NCBI GenBank assembly: GCA_029959085.1
Contig: JARWIR010000012.1
Coordinates: 24,844,590 to 24,908,589, forward strand
DNA: 64,000 nucleotides
Reading direction: 5' to 3'
DNA from: Nemophila menziesii
Taxonomy: Eukaryota; Streptophyta; Magnoliopsida; Boraginales; Hydrophyllaceae
Part shown: positions 57,878-64,000 of the stretch, in pieces
How the letters are laid out: the number at the start of each line of letters is the position of its first letter
How positions within the stretch are numbered: the first letter of the stretch is position 1
Position numbers and translations under genes: made by a program
The notes under the pieces: model-generated
Told to the model about the DNA's origin: nothing
Databases searched by the model: none
What the model saw: the letters and a program-made list of their open reading frames with translations, nothing else

Positions 57878-59009
57878 CAAAGGCGGATCCAGAATTTCGA
57901 GTCGGGGAAGACTATTATTATTACAAAAAAACCACATCCATAATTGAATAGAACTTTTATATATCTAATAAAATCATTATAAACACCTACAATTTTTTTA
58001 CGCACAACACAAAACAGATAATATACACCTTGATATAATACTTGACTATTTGTTTCAAAAAATTATCTCCAATAAAAAACAAACTCATGCTGACCAAAAA
58101 AAAACCAGGCTTACTTAGAGGACTTAATCTGTTTACATAATTAATAATCGGTTAAGTTAAAGATACCAAAGTCTGACCAATGATCTATTCAGCATCTAAG
58201 CCTATGACAAATTATCATCTGGCATCGATCTATTCAACATCTAAGCTTGTGACTAGTTGTCATATGACCAACGATTCTTTGAGTAAGTTATATATATTCA
58301 TGCATTCAAAGGAGATGATATAAGAAAATGATCGTCATTACCCGGACAACATAAAATAGAACAACAAAGAAACAAGACAACAAATAAGGTTAGCTAAATA
58401 AAAAATAATATATATTTTTCAACTTCAAGCAATCCAAAAATTTAATATCTCTAAGTCAAGTATCAAAAGTATTGAACTAGTCTCAACTCACAAGCAAGAC
58501 TTACAAGTTTCTAGGAGTAGTGTAAAACGTTTGCTCTTCTGTACAAGTCTTAATCATGTTTTGTTGCACTAAACTAAAAAATTCATCCTTGCAATTACGA
58601 GAGTAACATCAAATACAAATGAAAAGTGCAACAACTCTGTTACTAATAGTAACCCTTTTCTATTCATATAATTCATGAAATACTTAGAAAAATAAGTAAT
58701 AATAAGCGATAATAAAATAATTAGCTAAAAAATAAAAAATTTGAAAGAAAATTAAAAACTAACCACCAAGAATATAAGAAATCGGATAAGGTATTTACTC
58801 AATACTCCAATTTCATACTCCATTGTAAAAGTGAATTTAAAGAAAAATATTTTGAATTGGAAGGACTAATTTTTCAATTGAAGCGTCTTGAATTTTTTTT
58901 AATTCATATTTTTACTTATTAAAAAAGAAAACATGCTAAATTTCAGTATTATCTGATTGGGTTGAGGTGAGTTGCAGCCCACCCCATCCCTCTCCCAAAT
59001 CCGCCCTTG
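57878..59009. mobile_element. hAT-like non-autonomous element, family 3 (1132 bp)
   Basis: Left end CAAAGGCGGATCCAGAATTT; right end, inverted, CAAGGGCGGATTTGG. The 8-bp flanks GGGTTAGA (57870-57877) and GGATTAGA (59010-59017) match at 7 of 8. No transposase frame; the interior is AT-rich. Confidence 0.85.
58178..58267. repeat. 45-bp tandem duplication, two diverged copies
   Basis: GATCTATTCAGCATCTAAGC at 58182 recurs as GATCTATTCAACATCTAAGC at 58227. Confidence 0.85.
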
Positions 59010-59244
59010 GGATTAGAGTTAATGATCTAAATCTTATAAAAAAATATATTAAAGATCTTTTCTATATGTGGATTTCACTTTATTTTATTATATATAATCC
59101 ATTTATGTTGTAAAATAAAAAGAATTGTGAAGGATCAATTGCATATTCTAAAAATTTTAGGACACAATAATTACTACATATTTATATTTTATAGTGCTCT
59201 TTATTCAAAAAAATGTGAGCAAGGGAGTGTCTCTTATATACTTA

Positions 59245-59392
59245 CTAGGTTTTGATCCCGTAAGATGCACGGGAACACTATTCGTTGAAATATTATTAAA
59301 AAAAATTATAATGTGCTATCTTAATTGAAAAAAATTTGTCTCAAAGATTTTCTATTACAATTTTTTAAATAATAAAAGACACGTGTCGTAGT

Positions 59393-59470
<78 letters not shown>

Positions 59471-59576
59471 CAAAGTAAAATAACCAATTTAAAAAATAAA
59501 ATGACACATGTCGAAAAGTCAAATAACACACGGTACATTCAACCATTGACCTTCCTTTTTAATATTATTATATAGA
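59245..59576 (-). mobile_element. Non-autonomous Helitron (332 bp)
   Basis: On the minus strand it starts TCTATATAATAATATTAAAA and ends CTAG. A GC-rich hairpin (CCCGT...ACGGG, plus-strand 59257-59273) lies 8 nt before the 3' end. It sits between A and T, as Helitrons do, with no TSD. A (TA)n run occupies its middle. No Rep/helicase frame. Confidence 0.82.
59394..59468. repeat. (TA)n microsatellite inside the Helitron
   Basis: About 75 bp of near-pure alternating AT with one interruption near 59403. Confidence 0.95.
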
Positions 59577-59702
59577 TATTTGTCATGATGATATTGGATA
59601 AAAATAAAAGCTCATGAAGAATTTAAAATTAAAACTAAAACTCATAGTAACAATGAATTTCAACTTTATGATCCGTATAGTTTAGATAAAGAATTTTTTT
59701 AC

Positions 59703-59704
<2 letters not shown>

Positions 59705-59764
<60 letters not shown>
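59705..59764. repeat. (TA)n microsatellite, about 60 bp
   Basis: Pure alternating AT run. Confidence 0.97.
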
Positions 59765-59765
<1 letters not shown>

Positions 59766-59813
59766 TCGTAGAAACAATAAATCATTGCAGCTTTGTGCAC
59801 TATCCCGTAAAAG

Positions 59814-60386
59814 TAGGGATGACAACAGATCGATTTTTTACAAAACCATCAAAAACCATAACTATAATCGTTTATTTTATTAAAAACCATATCCTAACGG
59901 TTTTAACCATCGGTTACACATTTCAAAACCAAAACCGCATTATTCGGTTTCGGTTTTTTTTGAAACGGTCTTGCGGTTTTTTACGATAATCAAATGTTAA
60001 TTTAATAAATATATTAATTTCCATAAAATCAAACCACACATGTAAGAAAAATCTCCGAGATATATAATATATTGTGTTGGTTTATTATTAAATCACATAT
60101 TTATTATTTAGTTGGTTAATCTGATATTTGGATTTTGGTTTAAATTTTTTAATAAATCTAATTTAAAGTAGACTATTATAAAATATGAACATATATATGA
60201 TCATAATCGGTTTCGGTTATTCGGTTTTATTTTTTTATCTAAAACCATAACCTAACGGTTTTAACCATCGGTTACACTTTTCAAAACCATAACCTAATGG
60301 TTTTAACCACGGTTATATTATTCAGTTTTTTACCGGGTTCAGTTATCATCGGTTACGGTTTTTAACCGTAACCATTTCCATCCCAA
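59814..60386. mobile_element. hAT-like MITE, family 2 copy B (573 bp)
   Basis: Exact 8-bp TSD CGTAAAAG at 59806-59813 and 60387-60394. Ends TAGGGATGACAAC and, inverted, TTGGGATGGAAATGG. The interior carries many copies of AAAACCATAACCTAACGG / GGTTTTAACCATCGGTTAC and aligns with 22189-22744. Confidence 0.92.
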
Positions 60387-60540
60387 CGTAAAAGGCACTG
60401 TCTAAAATTATTCCAGTTGACGGTAACGAAATAGCTTAAACTGTTACATCAAAAAATTACACAAAAATATCATATAAAACAAGTCATCAATTATTTTAAA
60501 TACAAAACATAAAAATGATATGAATTAGACAAACAATTTT

Positions 60541-61071
60541 TTTCAAAAAAAAAAGACAGTTTGAGTTAAGAAAAAATTTCTAAAACTCAGACTGCTCTAT
60601 TTTTTGCTGTATTTTTGTTGTGTAATCCACAAACATATGGTATATTATCATATTTTATGATATATACTTATTGTTTGTTATTCACAAATACAAAAAAAAT
60701 GACTAGAACGTATCAAAAATGCAAAAATGAAGTAATAAAAAGAACAATTTGATTTTTGAAAAAATTCCAAGAACTCAAAAAATTAAGTTCTGGGAATTTT
60801 TCTAGAACTCAAACTGCTCTTTTTTTTCTGTTGTATTTGTTTCTGTATTCGACAAACATATGATACATATTATATGATATACAATTATTGTTTGTTATTC
60901 ACAAACACTAAAAAAAATCTATATCAAGAATACAAAAATGGAGCCAAAACAGAAGAAAAGTTTGACTTTCAATTAAAAATTTCTAAAACTCAAAATCTGA
61001 GTTTTGGAAATTTTCTCAAAACTCAAACTACTTTTTTTTGTTGCGTTTTGTTATAGAATCCACAAACATAT

Positions 61072-61104
<33 letters not shown>

Positions 61105-61260
61105 GTTTGTTATTCATAAACACTAAAAAAAACCTAAAATATATCAAGAATGCAAAAATGAAACCAAAAAAAAAAAAACAGTGTGAGTTTTGTGAAAATT
61201 TCAGAAACTCAGAACACTCAAAATTCTCTCTTTTTTGCTGCATTTGTGTACTGTAATCCA
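60541..61260. repeat. About 216-bp tandem repeat, 3.3 copies
   Basis: The landmark GTTTGTTATTCACAAA occurs at 60673, 60890 and 61105 (periods 217 and 215). CCACAAACATAT and a CTAAAACTCA...TGAGTTTTGG inverted motif recur at the same offsets. A fourth, partial unit ends near 61260. A short (TA) run lies in the third unit. Confidence 0.88.
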
Positions 61261-61823
61261 GTTACTGGGGGCAGATTTTCCGATGTTAGTTTACAACATA
61301 TGTATGTTTTGCATGATTTTAAGCAAAAAAATAGATTTAACTATGTCAAAATTTAACAGGGAACAATATTGCAATTTTACCCTAGTCTTATATGAAGCTA
61401 ATCCTCCATTTATACTTAACAGACTCTTGCAAGGGCCCACTGATACAAGCTCGCAATTTTGTTGTGAGTATAAAAATAGTTTTGTATGTCAAAAATTAGT
61501 CTAGGTAAAAAATTCATCTCCTGTTTACACTTAAATCATAAGTTATTTGATCTTGAAATTACTCAATTTGGGATTTTTTAGATTTTTATTATTAAAACAA
61601 GATCAAAGCTAGATATTGTGATGGATTATAATTTACCGACGATATTTGTAGTTACAACGGTATCAAATGATTTAGAAGATGAGAAGATATGGAGAAAATC
61701 GACGACGTTTGTAGTCAAAAAGAGTTAAAAAAAACTAAATATATAGTGCATTTTATGAAAAAAATAATAACAGTTGTAATAAAGGGAATTATAAGTAGCA
61801 TGAAAAGTTTCTTAAGTTATTAA
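61261..61823. other. AT-rich interval, nothing recognised
   Basis: No supportable ORF or repeat. Confidence 0.5.
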
Positions 61824-61832
61824 TTTCAATAA

Positions 61833-62387
61833 GGGTGAATGCCCAATAAGCACCTGCCACCTTAGTCACTTGCCCATAAAAGGCACTTAAGGTAAATATA
61901 CCTTAATGCCCTTACTGCTGTCTACTGCCGTCTGCTGCTGCTGCCAAGGACGAGTAATAGGAATGTTTCCCAACACTCGTGCAAGTACACTTTTGTAAAT
62001 GTTGAGTAATGGGAATGTTTCCCAGCACTCGTGCAAGTACACTTTTGTACTTGTGGGCTAATGCTGAGTAATGAGAATGTTTCCCAGCACTCGTGCAAGT
62101 ATATTTTTGTACTTGTGGGCTAATGTTGAGTAGTGGGAATGTTCCCAGCACTCGTGCACGTACACTTTTGTACTGTCTGCTGCTGCGAAGGGTGAGAGAG
62201 AGAGACATAGGAGATATATATAACTAACTCAATGTATACGAACTAACAACTAATAAACGGACGGCGGCTGGGGTGAAGGGGTAAAATAGGAAAGAAAAAA
62301 GAAGAAGTGCCTTTTATGGGCAAGAAGAAAGCGGCGGGGGTGAGGGGGTATTAATTCTAATTTGAGGTGTTTCTTGGGCAATAATCC
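61833..62387. mobile_element. Mutator-like MITE with internal hairpin minisatellite, long copy (555 bp)
   Basis: Exact 9-bp TSD TTTCAATAA at 61824-61832 and 62388-62396, the Mutator length. Ends GGGTGAATGCCCAATAAGCACC and, inverted, GGATTATTGCCCAAGAAACACC. The inner CCCATAAAAGGCAC inverted pair is shared with the short copy at 48882-49174. Confidence 0.92.
61951..62175. repeat. Four tandem units (52-62 bp) of paired hairpins
   Basis: CACTCGTGC recurs at 61974, 62026, 62088 and 62149. Each unit has a GAGTAATGGGAA...TTCCCAGCACTC hairpin, and most have a second palindrome CAAGTACA...TGTACTTG. Confidence 0.92.
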
Positions 62388-62396
62388 TTTCAATAA

Positions 62397-63062
62397 TAGA
62401 TATATAATATAAAATTTATTAATAATTATTATAATAGTTGTATATAATTATCAAATACTTATCATATAATATGATTTGATAATACAATACAACAACCAAA
62501 AAAAAAATACAATACAATACTATTATTTTATTTAGGATAAAAAAATTCTTAGGTAGAATAGTACGCTGACAAAAGGCATGTTACCCAACTTAGATATTCT
62601 CATGTTTATGCTTAAACGAGTCTAGAGATACCATGTCGCCCAAAAAAAGAAAATCGTCAAAAAAAAGTCTAGGAATACTATTTTCTTGAATGCAAGAAAA
62701 TTAAAATTCCTAATAATAATCTCCTTATTAATAAAAATAAATTATTTTTATGCGATTGTAGCCACCAGAGCTACCCTACTAGTGATCAACTTAGTCTTTA
62801 ACCATTTTCACTCTTATGGTGGAGGACAGTGAATGTCTTAACACTTTAAGCTCCACTTGATTTCGTGAACATAATGGCTTGTAGAATTAGGCTCCATACT
62901 GTCAGCAAGAGTGCAAAAAGGCAGATGAACATGACCATTTACAGAAATACTGCTTTATAAAGTAATTATCTACTTTAAATTTTGTAGAACCGGTTTCCTT
63001 TTAATTAATTATGGTCCAGATTCGCATCATGCATATATCCATACCCTAATATAAAAATAACG
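62397..63062. other. AT-rich interval, nothing recognised
   Basis: No supportable ORF or paired repeat. Confidence 0.5.
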
Positions 63063-63605
63063 ATGAGTATTGATATTTATTATCTATTTTTTATTTATCT
63101 TTATATCTTTTATTATGTGTCATTAAATCAAAAAGACAAAAAATAGTAATTAGAAAAAAATACTCTAATTGGTATTTAAAACATTCATGTAGGAGGTAAT
63201 ATAAACATAGTCGGTCTTGAGATTTTGGGGGCCTAAGATTATATCTGAATAGAGACCTATTCATATACATTTATTTTACCAAACGCCTAAAAATCGAATT
63301 ATTATGAATCAAAGAAAAAGTTAAAAAGAATTATATAGACATTAAATACAAGTTATCGGTTATGAAATATACTCTTCTACTTTTTTTTCTATTTTTTTAG
63401 TTTTTAAAATTATAAAATAGACTTAAAAAACAAAAGTAAATAGATTATTGTAAAAAAACCTTTATTTTATAAAAATTATAGACACTTTAGAAATTAAATT
63501 TTATTGGGGCCCTAATATGAAAATCTTATGGTCTTAAGCCATACCCAACTCTGGATAAGTGGATAAATCAAAAAGGGATGATAAATATCATTATTTAATG
63601 ATAAT
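63063..63605. mobile_element. MITE-like element interrupted by a second insertion
   Basis: The outer ends GTATTGATATTTATTATC and, inverted, TAATGATATTTATCATCC are inverted repeats continuing for about 30 bp. The interior (CTCTAATTGGTATTTAAAAC) matches 55840-55935. It is split by 63203-63555. The superfamily is not clear; the target duplication was not resolved. Confidence 0.55.
63203..63555. mobile_element. Inserted repeat within the MITE-like element (about 0.35 kb)
   Basis: It begins AGTCGGTCTTGAGATTTTGG and ends near CCCAACTCTGG, with imperfect inversion between the ends (GGGGGCCTAAG against GGGGCCCTAATA). Its presence is shown by comparison with the uninterrupted paralogue at 55840-55935. 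Confidence 0.55.
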
Positions 63606-63732
63606 TACTTCTCTCAATCTTTAAATGGTAAAGTATATGGCTCTCCTATGTAAGAAAAAAAAAGTAAGTTATTATTTCACATTATGTCTAGCATTTAAAG
63701 TAAAATAGTTACGTGCGGTGCAACGTTGTAGA

Positions 63733-64000
63733 TAGGGTTGTAAACGAGTCGAGCCGAATACTAGATGTACAGGCTTGTTTGTTTAATTTCTCGAGTTGAG
63801 CCGAGTTCAAATTTAAACGAGTCAGACCGAGCCGAGCTCAAATTTAAACGAGCCAAGCCCGAGCTTTCAATGATCCAAATCAGAAATGTTAGGACTTGTT
63901 TGTTTAACATATATAACAATCTTTTTTAGTTGTTTTTATGGTTGAAATGAGACTTTCATGAGCGGTTGGTATTTGATGGAGTGTGTGGTATGAAAATATG
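63733..64000. mobile_element. hAT-like MITE, family 1 copy C, cut by the window end
   Basis: Starts TAGGGTTGTAAACGAGTCGAG and aligns with 56640-56970 to the last base of the window. An internal direct duplication of the CTCAAATTTAAACGAG block (about 63800-63850) distinguishes it from copy B. Confidence 0.82.

Noticed and set aside
61951..62175. CRISPR-like look of regularly spaced repeats
   Set aside because: The spacers are themselves repeated, the array lies within a transposon with a 9-bp duplication, and the genome is a plant's.
61912..62208. Open frame of 98 codons on the minus strand with repeated peptide motifs
   Set aside because: It is the translation of the hairpin minisatellite in the Mutator-like MITE. 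The repeated peptide only mirrors the DNA repeat, and no conserved domain is seen.

Overview
This is a 64 kb stretch of nuclear DNA from a flowering plant, probably a eudicot. It is AT-rich and made almost entirely of transposable elements. I could support no host protein gene, tRNA, rRNA, CRISPR array or bacterial operon. The assignment rests on plant-type Ty3/gypsy (Athila-like), Ty1/copia, L1-type LINE, SINE, Helitron, Mutator-like, hAT-like, Tourist-like and Stowaway-like sequences, several with exact target-site duplications (TSDs).

Region 1-10178 is a large Athila-like Ty3/gypsy element on the minus strand. Its 5' LTR, primer-binding site, uninterrupted 1848-residue gag-pol, GC-rich palindromic repeat block and a downstream 151-residue ORF are visible. 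That ORF appears to have its own TATA box and leader. The 3' LTR lies beyond the window start. The element sits against a decayed minus-strand LINE (10179-12885) that carries a Tourist-like MITE. A second decayed LINE on the plus strand (about 13.6-22.1 kb) has a solo LTR in its ORF1, and that solo LTR was itself hit by a second solo LTR.

Region 22-37 kb holds a hAT-like MITE and two well-preserved LINEs. The plus-strand one (22962-29621) has a poly(A) tail, a 15-bp TSD and an RNase H domain, with one amber stop in each ORF. The minus-strand one (31863-37247) has two open ORFs that overlap as ATGA, a poly(A) tail and a 12-17 bp TSD, and is the best candidate for a recently active element.

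Region 38.6-48.2 kb is a pile of broken LTR elements: a copia LTR with a gag remnant, the 3' end of a plus-strand Athila-like element, a minus-strand Athila-like element that lost its pol region, another solo LTR, and a possible CACTA fragment.

Region 48.8-64 kb is dominated by small non-autonomous elements: two copies of a Mutator-like element with internal palindromic minisatellites, a Tourist-like cluster, a pol-less copia element with both LTRs and its TSD, a SINE, a Helitron, and at least three hAT-like families. Several microsatellites and a 216-bp tandem repeat fill the rest. The elements do not form a pathway. They act as replication units (gag-pol; ORF1/ORF2) or as passengers that depend on proteins made elsewhere.
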